From Pseudomonas jessenii (GTDB taxonomy: Bacteria > Pseudomonadota > Gammaproteobacteria > Pseudomonadales > Pseudomonadaceae): 64,000 bases of DNA. The notes below the pieces were generated by a model. That model ran no database searches, was not told where the DNA came from, and saw nothing but the letters and a program-made list of their open reading frames with translations. The translations under genes and the position numbers were made by a program. The stretch is from contig NZ_NIWT01000001.1 in assembly GCF_002236115.1 (NCBI RefSeq), forward strand, positions 310,001-374,000, written 5' to 3'. Shown here in pieces: positions 1 to 8,004 of the stretch. Each line of letters begins with the position of its first letter. Positions within the stretch are counted from its first letter, which is position 1.

Positions 1-224
1 GAGATACGCGCGGCGCAGTCATCTTCTCGACGCACTAGTACGTGCTCGGTTTCTGCTATCTCTTCAAGGAGCCGTTTCCAGTCCTCAAGGCATTCATCTG
101 CTTCCTTGCAAATGACTGCCGTTTTTCGTTTTTGGGCAGCGGGGGCGCTGATGATCTTTTGGATGCGGAGTCCAAGAAGCTCAAACGAATCTGGCGGTAT
201 TGGTTTGTTTTTTGGTTTTGCCAT
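1..224 (-). CDS. DUF1654 family protein, partial (runs off the left edge)
   Basis: A minus-strand reading frame starts at ATG 224-222 behind a GGAG ribosome site and stays open to base 1, so its stop lies outside the window. The N-terminus runs MAKPKNKPIPPDSFELLGL, then IQKIISAPAAQ and LLEEIAETEHVL, which is the pattern I know from Pseudomonas DUF1654 proteins (about 75-85 residues). These small proteins of unknown function are common beside phage repressors and in integrated elements. It is co-oriented with the repressor at 387-1109 but separated from it by a terminator. Family assignment is from recalled sequence pattern; the function is unknown. Confidence 0.75.
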   Translation of the reverse strand, partial: MAKPKNKPIPPDSFELLGLRIQKIISAPAAQKRKTAVICKEADECLEDWKRLLEEIAETEHVLVRREDDCAARI

Positions 225-312
225 AGCACTGCTCCTTTTATGTATGGATACACAGTGAATGGCTTGAACCCTAAGCGCTAAAGATTAACGATTAAAAACA
301 ATTATTTAACAG

Positions 313-337
313 AGAAAAGCCCGCAATTTGCGGGCTT
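313..337 (-). terminator. Rho-independent terminator after the repressor gene
   Basis: AAGCCCGC (317-324) pairs with GCGGGCTT (330-337) around a 5-nt loop. Read on the minus strand it is followed by TTTTCTCTG. It lies 50 bases downstream of the repressor stop codon. Confidence 0.75.
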
Positions 338-386
338 CAGGAGGGAGGTGTCCAGGGGAATTAGAGACAAATCGAAGGGATCAAAT

Positions 387-1109
387 TTAGATTCTGCCCA
401 GCACTTTGCTGGGAGCAAGAATTGCCCCTACGTAATGGATTTTCTCGATATCAACCCGAGCTACTGTCAGCCGCTCGCCGTAAGCCGTGTTGATCGACAT
501 GAGGCTGACCTCTTCTTCGGTCTCGAAGAGAAGTTCTTTAACCATGCTTTGTCCATCAACGGTGGTGACCATCACATACTCACCCGGCACTAGGCGGTGA
601 TTGGGTTCGCAGACAGCGACCCAACCGCTACGGATCGCTGGTGCCATTGAGTCCCCCTTGAGCCTAAGTGCGTAGGCGTCCTCATCTCTGGAGTAGGTCT
701 CAACCCAGCCAGCTGCCTGGTCAAGGCTTGTCCAATATCCCTCACTGCCGAGTTGTGCGGTGCCTTCGATATTGATTCTGCGAGGTGAGGAATAGATGGG
801 GGGGCCAGCCTCGACATTGGATTCGAAGCTGGACTGCGCCATTTTCGCAATCTCATCAGCCAGTCGAGGGCTGAATGACTCCACGGGCTTGGAAATCAAT
901 CCGGCAATTGCGCTAGCGACTTTCGCATTCAGTGCGTTGTAGCCGTTCAGGTACGAACTGACGGAGCCCTGATTTATGCCCAGGGCATCTGCGATCTTTC
1001 CCTGAGTCAGGGCGTCACGCCGCGACTTGCCTGTGTTGAAGGCGTCCACAGCCGCTTTGAGTGCCAAGCACTCTTCTTTTTCCCAGTCTTCGAGTTCGCG
1101 TTTTTTCAT
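387..1109 (-). CDS. Phage repressor, CI/LexA-like (XRE HTH plus S24 peptidase domain)
   Basis: This 240-residue protein is the likely lysogeny repressor. Residues about 36-62 (TQGKIADALGINQGSVSSYL) form a helix-turn-helix. The C-terminal half is an S24 peptidase-like domain: KGDSMAP carries the presumed catalytic Ser154, and SMVKELL the Lys191. A101-G102 in the linker could be the self-cleavage bond, but it lies further from the serine than in LexA or lambda CI, so this is uncertain. It is divergent from the Cro-like gene at 1216 across a short region with three related half-sites. By family knowledge, RecA-stimulated cleavage would link it to SOS induction. Confidence 0.9.
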   Translation of the reverse strand: MKKRELEDWEKEECLALKAAVDAFNTGKSRRDALTQGKIADALGINQGSVSSYLNGYNALNAKVASAIAGLISKPVESFSPRLADEIAKMAQSSFESNVEAGPPIYSSPRRINIEGTAQLGSEGYWTSLDQAAGWVETYSRDEDAYALRLKGDSMAPAIRSGWVAVCEPNHRLVPGEYVMVTTVDGQSMVKELLFETEEEVSLMSINTAYGERLTVARVDIEKIHYVGAILAPSKVLGRI

Positions 1110-1123
1110 TCCACGATTATTCC

Positions 1124-1178
1124 TAGCGGCGATATTTAATCAAATGCCGCCGGGCTTGATTAATTAAATTCCGCCGGA
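1124..1178. promoter_or_regulatory. Lysogeny operator region between repressor and Cro
   Basis: Three copies of one motif lie in the 106-bp divergent gap. ATTAAATTCCGCCGG (1164-1178) is the best copy; ATCAAATGCCGCCGG is at 1139-1153; an inverted copy, GCGGCGATATTTAAT, is at 1126-1140. Spacing and location fit OR-type repressor/Cro operators. Binding by these proteins is inferred. Confidence 0.7.
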
Positions 1179-1215
1179 GATACTTACTGGAGGTTTAATA
1201 GAGGAGATCGGCGAG

Positions 1216-1437
1216 ATGAGCCGAAAAAGTCTGGATGAGTTTGCTCGTGCACGCGGCCAAACCAACGCAGCAAATCTGCTTGGGATGTCCCAAGGGTCGC
1301 TCAACAAAGCTCTGCAGGTTGGCCGTGACATTTTTGTTACTGAGCACGCAGATGGCTCTTTTACAGCTGAAGAGCTCAGACCATTCCCGGTTCAAAGCGC
1401 AAAAAGGTCGCGTCGCCGGATGCTGCCCATTTCATGA
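1216..1437 (+). CDS. Cro-like phage regulator
   Basis: A 73-residue protein (MSRKSLDEFARARGQTNAANLLGMSQ...) with a single helix-turn-helix, GQTNAANLLGMSQGSLNKAL at about residues 14-33. It is the first rightward gene, divergent from the repressor and preceded by GAGGAGATCGGCGAG, a good ribosome site. Size, position and fold match Cro-family proteins, which repress the cI promoter and tune early transcription. A basic tail (KRSRRR) follows. The overlapping frame starting at 1235 is less likely because it has no comparable ribosome site and no domain. Confidence 0.8.
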   Translation: MSRKSLDEFARARGQTNAANLLGMSQGSLNKALQVGRDIFVTEHADGSFTAEELRPFPVQSAKRSRRRMLPIS

Positions 1438-1477
1438 GCAAACTTTGAGCGCAACGGCGCCGAGAGAAAACTAGACG

Positions 1478-1975
1478 ATGAAATCGCCAGTGCTAGACAC
1501 CCGTCGCAAAGCCGTCATTACCGCTGCTAATGCATTCCCTGGTGGACTTGCATACGCCTCTGACTTTTTGGGCGAAGAGAATCTCAAACGCTTTAAGAAC
1601 CGAATTTACGAGTCGGCAGGCGTCAAGCCTCTCACTGATGATGAGGTCTGCACACTTGAAACTGAAACCAGAACCACATTCCTGCCGGATTACATCTGCG
1701 CGATGTACGGCGGTGTGTTTGTTCGCCTGCCCGAGGTTGGCGATCTGGACAATGTCGACATGCACCTGCGTTCGTTACGTACTTCTGTGAAGCGCGGTCG
1801 GGTTGACCAGTTTCTTGCCCTAGCGCTGGAGGACGGCGAAATCACGGCAGCGGAAGCCGCAGAGATTCTGGCCTTGCACGCGAAGCACTTGGCTGCCCGG
1901 CACGAGGAGGTGACCGCACTGATTGAGTTGCACAAATCGAAACGCCCAGCGCGACCGCCAAGCGGGAAGGGTTGA
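1478..1975 (+). CDS. YmfL/CII-like phage regulatory protein
   Basis: A 165-residue protein that matches the pattern I recall for YmfL-type regulators of Pseudomonas prophages: an N-terminal HTH-like segment (AVITAANAFPGGLAYASDFLG), then PLTDDEVCTLETET, LPDYICAMYGGVFVRLPE and a helical C-terminus rich in ALEDGEITAAEAAEIL. It lies where lambda has cII, between Cro and the replication genes. A CII-like role in choosing lysis or lysogeny is an inference from position. It ends 1 base before the start of the replication protein, so the two are probably translationally coupled. Confidence 0.7.
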   Translation: MKSPVLDTRRKAVITAANAFPGGLAYASDFLGEENLKRFKNRIYESAGVKPLTDDEVCTLETETRTTFLPDYICAMYGGVFVRLPEVGDLDNVDMHLRSLRTSVKRGRVDQFLALALEDGEITAAEAAEILALHAKHLAARHEEVTALIELHKSKRPARPPSGKG

Positions 1976-1976
1976 T

Positions 1977-2828
1977 ATGCAGTTCACGATCACGATCAAC
2001 CAGGTGAAGGCACTGGAGTGGGGGTTGAACTCCCAGCAGGCGCTGCTGTTTTCCTTTGTCTATGAGTGCCCTAGCTGGGCAAGGCCAATCAAGACCGATA
2101 ACGGGATTTTCTTTGCCTTGAGCAAGGCAAAGATCGTGGAGGAATTGCCCTTGCTCACCGACAAACCAGATACAGCGTACCGACTTCTCAAAGGGCTCGA
2201 GACCGCCGGGCTGATCGAGCTATCCCACACTTCCAACATCAGTTTGTTTCGTTTAACCGAAAAGGCCAAAGAGTGGAATCGCAAGTTGGATGGGTCGGAA
2301 AAATATCCGACCTCTGAGGTGTTTGAGGGTCGGAAAAATCTCCGATCTACCTCGGAAAAATCTCCGAGCAAGGTCGGAAAAATATCCGAACAGGGTCGGA
2401 AAAAAATCCGAGGAGGGTCGGAAAAATTTCCGACAAATCAGGGTACCAGTAATCAGGGTACCAATCAGGTAACCAGTAATCAGGAGAAGCAGGGCGCTGG
2501 CGCGCCATGCAAATCGTCAAAATTCGACCCGCTGACCGCCAAACCGGAAAACGTCAGCGTCGAGGTTTGGGGCGATTGGTGCCAGCACCGCAAGGAAATC
2601 CACAAACCCCTTACCGCCAAGAGCTGCGAACAACAGGCCAAGGCCTTGGCGAACCATTCAACCCCCGATTCGGTGCTGACTCTTTCGATCAGCAACGGAT
2701 GGACGGGGATCTTCCCCGACAAGGCAGTTATCCCCGCACCACTTCCGACCAGTCGCCATTCCGGCTTTGAAACTCGCGATTACAAGGCCGGTACTAAGGA
2801 GAACGCCAATGGCACCTTCCGTCTCTAA
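1977..2828 (+). CDS. Phage replication initiator, O-like, with origin iterons inside the gene
   Basis: I take ATG 1977 as the start because it directly follows the YmfL stop and gives a 283-residue protein; an in-frame ATG at 1923 would overlap YmfL. Residues 1-105 look like a winged-helix DNA-binding domain (KAKIVEELPLLTDKPDTAYRLLKGLETAGLIEL). A low-complexity middle follows, then a C-terminal domain (FDPLTAKPENVSVEVWGDW) of the kind that recruits the helicase loader. The middle is encoded by six DNA iterons (2295-2433). The next gene is a DnaC-like loader that overlaps it by 20 bases, an arrangement comparable to O-P in lambda. Confidence 0.8.
   Translation: MQFTITINQVKALEWGLNSQQALLFSFVYECPSWARPIKTDNGIFFALSKAKIVEELPLLTDKPDTAYRLLKGLETAGLIELSHTSNISLFRLTEKAKEWNRKLDGSEKYPTSEVFEGRKNLRSTSEKSPSKVGKISEQGRKKIRGGSEKFPTNQGTSNQGTNQVTSNQEKQGAGAPCKSSKFDPLTAKPENVSVEVWGDWCQHRKEIHKPLTAKSCEQQAKALANHSTPDSVLTLSISNGWTGIFPDKAVIPAPLPTSRHSGFETRDYKAGTKENANGTFRL
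2295..2433 (+). repeat. Six iterons: putative phage replication origin
   Basis: Six 16-bp units of the form TCGGAAAAATNTCCGA start at 2295, 2330, 2352, 2374, 2396 and 2418. The last five are spaced exactly 22 bp. Each is an interrupted palindrome (TCGGA...TCCGA). Because 22 is not a multiple of 3 the reading frame shifts at each copy, so the conserved thing is DNA, not protein. A second run of AATCAGGGTACCAGT-like repeats follows at about 2436-2485. This is the arrangement of the lambda origin inside gene O. Confidence 0.8.
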
Positions 2829-3591
2829 CTTCGGCGCTCACATGGACCGCAAATTCGGCGTCATCGGCCGTCAGCCAGCGAGCTGCTTGGATCATGGCGA
2901 ATACGAGGCGGTCATCCTCAAGGGCGGCAACCTGTCTGGCTGTCCCATCTGCGCGAGCAATAAACGCGACATGCAAGAGCTTGCGCGCAAGCGCTCTCAG
3001 TTTCGGATAGTTCAGCAATCAAGCGCCCGGATACCGAAGCGTTTCGCGGAAAAGACATTTGCCGATTTCGTCGTGTCGAATCCGGCCCAGCAGATTGCTT
3101 TGGATGCATGTACCGACTACGTCGACAATTTTTCGAAGCATCGCCGGGAAGGTCGCTGCATGTTGCTGCTGGGGAAGGTCGGTACCGGCAAGACCCACCT
3201 GGCCATTGCCTCGGCCAATCATCTGATCAACGAATGCATGGTCAAGGCGATCTACCGCACGGTGGGCACGCTCATCGGTGAGATCCGGGCGACGTTCAAT
3301 GAGCGCTCAGGCGAGTCCGAGGCGCACATCTTGCGTGAGGTGATCGGCGCGGACCTGTTGGTGCTCGATGAAGTCGGCGCTACCAAGCAGAGCGAGTTCG
3401 AACTGGCCACTCTGTTCAGCATCATCAACGGTCGCTACGAACAATGCCGTCCGACGATCATCGTCAGCAACCTGTCTCCCGCCGAATTGAACGACGCCAT
3501 TGGTGCGCGCTGTGTCGACCGCATCCGCGAAAACGGCTGCATTGGCGTGGCATTCGAGTGGGAATCTCAACGCGGTAAGGAGGGCTTCTGA
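2809..3591 (+). CDS. DnaC-like helicase-loader ATPase
   Basis: A 260-residue AAA+ ATPase starting at ATG 2809 behind TAAGGAG. The N-terminus has a possible zinc-binding set (CLDH, then CPIC). Walker A is GKVGTGKT, Walker B is LLVLDEVG, and a sensor-like IVSNLS follows. This is the DnaC/IstB pattern: such proteins load the host DnaB helicase at an origin opened by the initiator. It overlaps the initiator gene and ends in an ATGA overlap with the next gene, so it belongs to the early replication operon. IstB proteins share the fold, but no transposase is nearby. Confidence 0.85.
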   Translation: MAPSVSNFGAHMDRKFGVIGRQPASCLDHGEYEAVILKGGNLSGCPICASNKRDMQELARKRSQFRIVQQSSARIPKRFAEKTFADFVVSNPAQQIALDACTDYVDNFSKHRREGRCMLLLGKVGTGKTHLAIASANHLINECMVKAIYRTVGTLIGEIRATFNERSGESEAHILREVIGADLLVLDEVGATKQSEFELATLFSIINGRYEQCRPTIIVSNLSPAELNDAIGARCVDRIRENGCIGVAFEWESQRGKEGF

Positions 3592-4091
3592 TGAACGCCG
3601 CCAAGCAACAAAACGTGCTCGCCGGGCAAACGTCGCTCGCCCGCAAAGTGTTCCGGGTTGTGCCAATTCAGGAGCGCTGGAGCGCCCACGATATTTTTAA
3701 TTCGTTGGTCGCTGCCGAAGCCACGGGCGCCCAGTTCTCGGCCGTCCGTCGCGGCCTGGGTGAGTTGAAGGAGGCAGGTCTTATTCGCGAACCCGTTAAC
3801 GGTCACTACCAGCGTACCGCCATCACCATTAAGCCCCCGAGAGAGCAGAGCATGTCGCAAGAAACCACCTCGGCCGTCGTTGCCATCAAGAACCCCAAGA
3901 TCAGTGCTTTGGATACATTAGCGGTGCTGTCCGGTGAGGTGATCAGGTTTTCCGAGGAAGTTGCCCAACGCATGAAAAAACTGGCGACCCGCATCGAGGA
4001 GGTGGCTCTTTCCGTTGAAACGGAGCGCGAAGCCAACGCCGAGGCGCTCGATAAGTTCAAGCAATTGCAATCTCTGCTGAAGGGCTTCTAA
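3591..4091 (+). CDS. Phage protein with winged-helix-like N-terminus and coiled-coil C-terminus
   Basis: This 166-residue protein starts on the stop codon of the DnaC-like gene (ATGA). Residues about 18-70 (SLARKVFRVVPIQERWSAHDIFNSL ... GLGELKEAGLIREP, given in parts) look like a winged helix. Residues about 110-165 form a probable coiled coil (EEVAQRMKKLATRIEEVALSV). I do not recognise a characterised family. Its place in the replication operon suggests a DNA-linked early role; that is only inferred from context. Confidence 0.65.
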   Translation: MNAAKQQNVLAGQTSLARKVFRVVPIQERWSAHDIFNSLVAAEATGAQFSAVRRGLGELKEAGLIREPVNGHYQRTAITIKPPREQSMSQETTSAVVAIKNPKISALDTLAVLSGEVIRFSEEVAQRMKKLATRIEEVALSVETEREANAEALDKFKQLQSLLKGF

Positions 4092-4331
4092 GTGCACAAG
4101 TGTTTTGGGATCAACTTTCTGTTGTCTGATCGCCGCCTGGCAGTTCCGGACCCCGCTAACTATCGGTTTGCCGTGTTCTGCTGCTCGTACAAGATTGACC
4201 TGGGCAGCCCCCCTGATCACGCATTGGCGCTGTTCGTGGATCAGGCAATGGCCGAGCGCTACGGCGCTTGGATGTGGCCGACCACGTTCCAGGTTGTTGA
4301 CCTTGAAAATCCTACCGGTGCCCGAGCATGA
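4092..4331 (+). CDS. Small conserved phage protein, function unknown
   Basis: A 79-residue protein starting at GTG 4092, which immediately follows the TAA of the previous gene. It overlaps the integrase start by 4 bases (GCATGA). Seen in it: two aromatic/cysteine-rich stretches (RFAVFCCSYKIDL) and WMWPTTFQVVDLENP near the end. No domain is recognised. The tight coupling on both sides argues that it is a real gene of the early operon. Confidence 0.55.
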   Translation: MHKCFGINFLLSDRRLAVPDPANYRFAVFCCSYKIDLGSPPDHALALFVDQAMAERYGAWMWPTTFQVVDLENPTGARA

Positions 4332-5659
4332 CGGCCTTGGTAAAAACCCTGACGGTCAAACTGTCGGATGCTGAGATCGAACGCAACGCCAAGAAGCTGC
4401 ATGTCCGTGATCTGCGTGATGCCAGTCACCCGGCGTTGCACTTTCGTTTCGCGAAAAACCGCGCTTGCGGGTCCTGGTATCTGCTCAACAAACGCGCCTG
4501 GCATCGCATTGGTGGTTTTCCGGATTTGAGCACGAAGCAGGTGGTTGCCGCACTGCCGACTGTTCGCCTGCGAGTTGCCGCCGAAGAAGGCTCGACCCTG
4601 TCCAAATGGGTCACTACCGGAGAGCTGATCGGGTGGTTTGCCGAGCGGATGGCGCGTGATCGCAACCTGTCAAGTAAGCGAAAGAAGACCGGCGCTTCGA
4701 TGATCAAGTGCCACCTGATGCCGCGCCTCGACGGATTGCCATTGACCGCCCTCGACAAGGCGACCCTCGACAGCCAGCTCATGTGGCCTCTGCAGGAAAG
4801 CATTTCCATCGACTACGTGCGTTCGGTGTTCCAGCTGCTAGCCCTGGCTTTCCGTCAGGCGTTCAAGTTGGGCCTGATTTCGGCCAACCCGATGGCGAGT
4901 ATCAAGTTCAACGACTTCTCCAAGGCCAAGGTCGGCATCAAGCCTTCCCGGTTACGTGGCACTCAACTGCAAGACCTGATGACGCGTTTGCTCGGCGCCA
5001 TGGCGAACAATCCTTCGGATGGTTTGTTGGCTCTGCTGATGCTCTGCCACGGTACGCGTATCGGCGAAACCCGGCAGGCACGCTGGTCGTATATCAGTCT
5101 GGCCGAGCGCGAGTGGTTCATTCCGGCCGAGCACACCAAGACCGGCGTCGAGCACCGCCTGCCGCTGACCGATCAGTTGCGCAAGGTGCTCATCAGCTAC
5201 CGCGAGATCCAACGGGCCAAAGGGTATGACGGCCAGTTCCTGTTCCCGTCTCGTAACGGCAAGGCACTCAGTGAAGGGCAGGCGAGCGCTGTGTTCGTGC
5301 GGCTAGGGCAGGGCGAGTGGACCAGTCACGATCTGCGCAAGTTGGCGCGTACCGGCTGGGCCGACCTCGGCATTGACCACCTGATAGGTGAGCTGCTGAT
5401 CAACCACGCGATGGGTCACAACGTGAAGGTGTACATCCAGTCGGATGTGATGGGGCGCAAACGCGATGCCCTGGAGCAGTGGCACGCGCATCTAGATACG
5501 AAGGGTTTTGACCAGATTCATATGTTGACCGGCGTTAGATTCGGAGATTCCGGTAATGCGCTGGAAACCGCACAGGACAAGGGCTGCACCGCTATTCAAG
5601 AATCAACCATAGGCGAGGATTCAAAACATGAAAAAAGCCCAGGCTCATGGCTTTCGTAA
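4328..5659 (+). CDS. Tyrosine recombinase / phage integrase
   Basis: A 443-residue integrase. The N-terminal part carries an arm-binding-like region and a SAM-like core-binding domain (about 95-190). The catalytic domain shows the expected set: Arg244 in HGTRIGE, Lys271 in HTKTG, His334 and Arg337 in SHDLRK, His360 or His364 in NHAMGH, and Tyr369 in KVYIQSD. It should carry out site-specific integration of the phage. It lies inside the early operon rather than at a phage end, so the attachment site is not beside it. The last 30 bases overlap the next gene. Confidence 0.9.
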   Translation: MTALVKTLTVKLSDAEIERNAKKLHVRDLRDASHPALHFRFAKNRACGSWYLLNKRAWHRIGGFPDLSTKQVVAALPTVRLRVAAEEGSTLSKWVTTGELIGWFAERMARDRNLSSKRKKTGASMIKCHLMPRLDGLPLTALDKATLDSQLMWPLQESISIDYVRSVFQLLALAFRQAFKLGLISANPMASIKFNDFSKAKVGIKPSRLRGTQLQDLMTRLLGAMANNPSDGLLALLMLCHGTRIGETRQARWSYISLAEREWFIPAEHTKTGVEHRLPLTDQLRKVLISYREIQRAKGYDGQFLFPSRNGKALSEGQASAVFVRLGQGEWTSHDLRKLARTGWADLGIDHLIGELLINHAMGHNVKVYIQSDVMGRKRDALEQWHAHLDTKGFDQIHMLTGVRFGDSGNALETAQDKGCTAIQESTIGEDSKHEKSPGSWLS

Positions 5660-5948
5660 GGTGCAAATCGAACTGGAGCACTGCTCGACCTGCAAGGGAA
5701 AAGCCGTGGTGCAGGGTGTGTTCTATGAGCTGATTTGCAGTGAATGCAACGGTTCAGGTTGGGTAATGGCGCGGAGTCAGTTGGTGCTTCCTACTGACGA
5801 ATTGGTGACTCAGCTCAGTCTCAGATTGCAGCAGGCTCAGCGCGAAATTGAAGTGCTGCAGCGAGGCCCGTCTACATCTGGGCCAGCCAAGTATTACCAA
5901 CAGAGCAACCGTCGCGGTGCCGGCGGATCGAACTTCACCGGGGACTGA
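5628..5948 (+). CDS. Small zinc-finger phage protein (two CxxC motifs)
   Basis: A 106-residue protein with a DnaJ-like zinc-binding pair: CSTCKG, then 15 residues on CSECNGSGW. The C-terminal half contains a short coiled coil (LSLRLQQAQREIEVLQ) and a disordered tail. The start at ATG 5628 overlaps the integrase end. It precedes the Q-like antiterminator by 12 bases. A nucleic-acid or RNA polymerase binding role would be plausible next to Q, but this is inference; no family name is certain. Confidence 0.7.
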   Translation: MKKAQAHGFRKVQIELEHCSTCKGKAVVQGVFYELICSECNGSGWVMARSQLVLPTDELVTQLSLRLQQAQREIEVLQRGPSTSGPAKYYQQSNRRGAGGSNFTGD

Positions 5949-5960
5949 GGGGTACAACAC

Positions 5961-6422
5961 ATGATGATTCGAAAACCAGCGCTGCACCCGTTAGGCGATA
6001 CGGAATACCTTCTAGAGCAATGGGGATGGTGGCGTATGGATGGAAGGGGAATCCCCAGCTATGCCTCGCCAATGTTGGCACTGATGCGCGATGCAATGCC
6101 GTCGCCTGCCAAGTCGTACTGCATCACCGACGAGCTTGCCTGCGTCGTGGATGCCGCGTTGGCTCGCCTATGTAAACGTGATCAGCAGATGGGGGATATT
6201 GTCTGGCTTTACTTCGGGGCGAAATGGTCGGCTGTTCGGGTCGGTCGGTATCACCATGTGAGCGAAGGTAAAGCTCGGGAGCTGATGAAGGCTGGGGTGG
6301 CTTGGATTGATTGCGTTCTAGAAGGCATCAAGGATGGGGGCTGGGCAGGATATCCGGGAAATTATTCCGACAGCCCACTCTGTGGATTGTCAAAGTCACA
6401 GCTGGAAATTGCGCGGACGTGA
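5961..6422 (+). CDS. Antiterminator Q-like protein
   Basis: A 153-residue protein with the layout of the phage antitermination Q family (PF06530 type): an N-terminal TEYLLEQWGWWRMDGRGIPSY-like segment (YLLEQWGWW), a central ITDELACVVDAALARL and a HTH-like GAKWSAVRVGRYHHVSEGK, ending with a helix that includes AGVAWIDCVLEG. Q proteins load onto RNA polymerase at the late promoter and let it read through the terminator just downstream. In this window that terminator may be one of the two hairpins at 10955-11025, though the accessory cassette now lies between. Family call is from recalled pattern. Confidence 0.7.
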   Translation: MMIRKPALHPLGDTEYLLEQWGWWRMDGRGIPSYASPMLALMRDAMPSPAKSYCITDELACVVDAALARLCKRDQQMGDIVWLYFGAKWSAVRVGRYHHVSEGKARELMKAGVAWIDCVLEGIKDGGWAGYPGNYSDSPLCGLSKSQLEIART

Positions 6423-6741
6423 CCGCCCAATTGCATAACACCTGACTAGGCATCGCATCTGTATTAACCATCTCTTTGCGGGAGGGGGGCGGCCACACCG
6501 TAATGACGACTGGCCATGTGCGACCCAAGGCAGGCTCTCGAATGATTCTATCTCGGGCGGTTTGGGGGCCGCCAATCGGAGCCCGAGCTAGACGCCGGCA
6601 CCAGTCGAAAGGCAGAAGCGTTGACCGTCACGGGAAAATATTTTTTATGTTACCCCAGGCTGAGCAGATACCTTCCTTCCATAAGTATTGGGATGCCTGT
6701 AGAATCGCGCGCTAGCTTTTTGTAATGAATGAGACTTAAAA
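6423..6741 (+). promoter_or_regulatory. Gap before the defence-like cassette, with a candidate promoter
   Basis: No gene is convincing here. The base composition drifts from GC-rich to AT-rich towards the right. TTGACC (6621-6626) and TTTTAT (6643-6648), 16 bases apart, could be a sigma-70 promoter for the cassette, giving a leader of roughly 85 bases. The -10 match is only partial, so this is tentative. Confidence 0.35.
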
Positions 6742-8004
6742 GTGCCGACGCTCACAACCAATTCTGGTTCCGATATTTTAGGTCGATATTATACCAAGAA
6801 CGAAATAAGCTCTTTTTTGGTAGAACAGATTGAAATTGTTTCACCAGTACGGCTGCTCGATTTGGGAGCAGGGTCTGGATCTCTGAGTGGCGCGGCCAAA
6901 ACACGTTGGCCTGACGTGGAAGTATTAACTGTCGATATCGATCCGAAAGTTGACCTGCCTCACTTGTCTATAAGGCGGATGTCAAACGAGCCTTCTCACC
7001 AACATTTTGTCACCGACGCTCTGTCTGAAAGCCTATCATCATTATTGAACTGCGATAGCGCGCCAATAGATATTGCAATTTGCAATCCGCCATTCATTAC
7101 ACCAAAGTGGCGCAATGAGTTTAATTTGATTTTGGAGGATGCAGGTTTCATTGACTGTATTCCATTTCCTGCGGATGTGGATGCTGGTCTCCTTTTTTTG
7201 GCACAGAACCTTAGGCTTCTTAGCAACAACGCTACGCTCGGCATTATACTTCCAGATAGCTTGATAACTGCACACAAGTATAAAAAGTTCAGGGCTACGC
7301 TGCTTAGTGAGTATGTGGTAACAAAAGTAATACAGCTGCCTCGTGGTTCTTTTCATAATACGGATGCCTTGGCTAGCATCGTTATAATGCAAAAACTAAA
7401 AAAGCATCAGGAAAATATTCGTATTTATTGCCTGATGAATGACAAAACTCTTAGTGAGCCGATCCTTGTCGATGTCCTCTCTGCTGCGGAGCGACTCGAC
7501 TATTCATACCATTCCCATCGACTTGCTACCGCTTCTGAAGTGCGTGGGAAGCATGTTACGTTAGGTGACCTTGGTGTTGAAGTAAAACGTGGTGGGTTAT
7601 CTAGTGCGCAAGTTAAGGTCTCGGTCTTTCCAGTTTTGCACATTACAGATATAAAAAAGATCAGTGTGGGGGAGTGGTTGGATTTTTCAGCCTTTGAGCC
7701 TGTACATCCTAATGAATGCTCGAATTTAGTTAAGGCACAGCCAGGAGATATATTAATTTCGAGAGTAGGTAGAAATCTCGAAAGTAAAATTGTTGGTGTA
7801 ATGGCTGGTGCTTTTGCGGTGAGTGATTGTGTGTATGTAGTCAGATGCCCGGCAGAAGTGCGCGAAGCGGTGTTAACGCAGCTAGCAAGCTCGGAAGGCA
7901 GGGCTTGGATATCAGCACATTCGTATGGGGTCGCAGCAAAGCAATTAGCAAAAAAAGAACTCCTAAATTTTCCAGTGCTTCTTAATACATGCAGGGATGT
8001 TTAA
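6742..8004 (+). CDS. N6-adenine DNA methyltransferase with C-terminal target-recognition domain
   Basis: A 420-residue protein starting at GTG 6742; the ATG at 6725 stops after four codons. GRYYTKNEIS (14-23) resembles motif X, LDLGAGSGSLS (39-49) is the S-adenosylmethionine-binding motif I, and NPPF (115-118) is the catalytic motif IV of N6-adenine enzymes. Residues about 270-415 (GDLGVEVKRGG ... GDILISRVGR ... NFPV) look like one HsdS-type target-recognition half. No restriction nuclease follows. The stop abuts the ATPase start. It is clearly more AT-rich than the phage genes around it, which suggests separate acquisition. A role in marking self DNA is inferred. Confidence 0.85.
   Translation: MPTLTTNSGSDILGRYYTKNEISSFLVEQIEIVSPVRLLDLGAGSGSLSGAAKTRWPDVEVLTVDIDPKVDLPHLSIRRMSNEPSHQHFVTDALSESLSSLLNCDSAPIDIAICNPPFITPKWRNEFNLILEDAGFIDCIPFPADVDAGLLFLAQNLRLLSNNATLGIILPDSLITAHKYKKFRATLLSEYVVTKVIQLPRGSFHNTDALASIVIMQKLKKHQENIRIYCLMNDKTLSEPILVDVLSAAERLDYSYHSHRLATASEVRGKHVTLGDLGVEVKRGGLSSAQVKVSVFPVLHITDIKKISVGEWLDFSAFEPVHPNECSNLVKAQPGDILISRVGRNLESKIVGVMAGAFAVSDCVYVVRCPAEVREAVLTQLASSEGRAWISAHSYGVAAKQLAKKELLNFPVLLNTCRDV

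Noticed and set aside
6476..6715. A 79-codon plus-strand frame between Q and the methylase
   Set aside because: No ribosome site and no pattern; it reads across a composition boundary.
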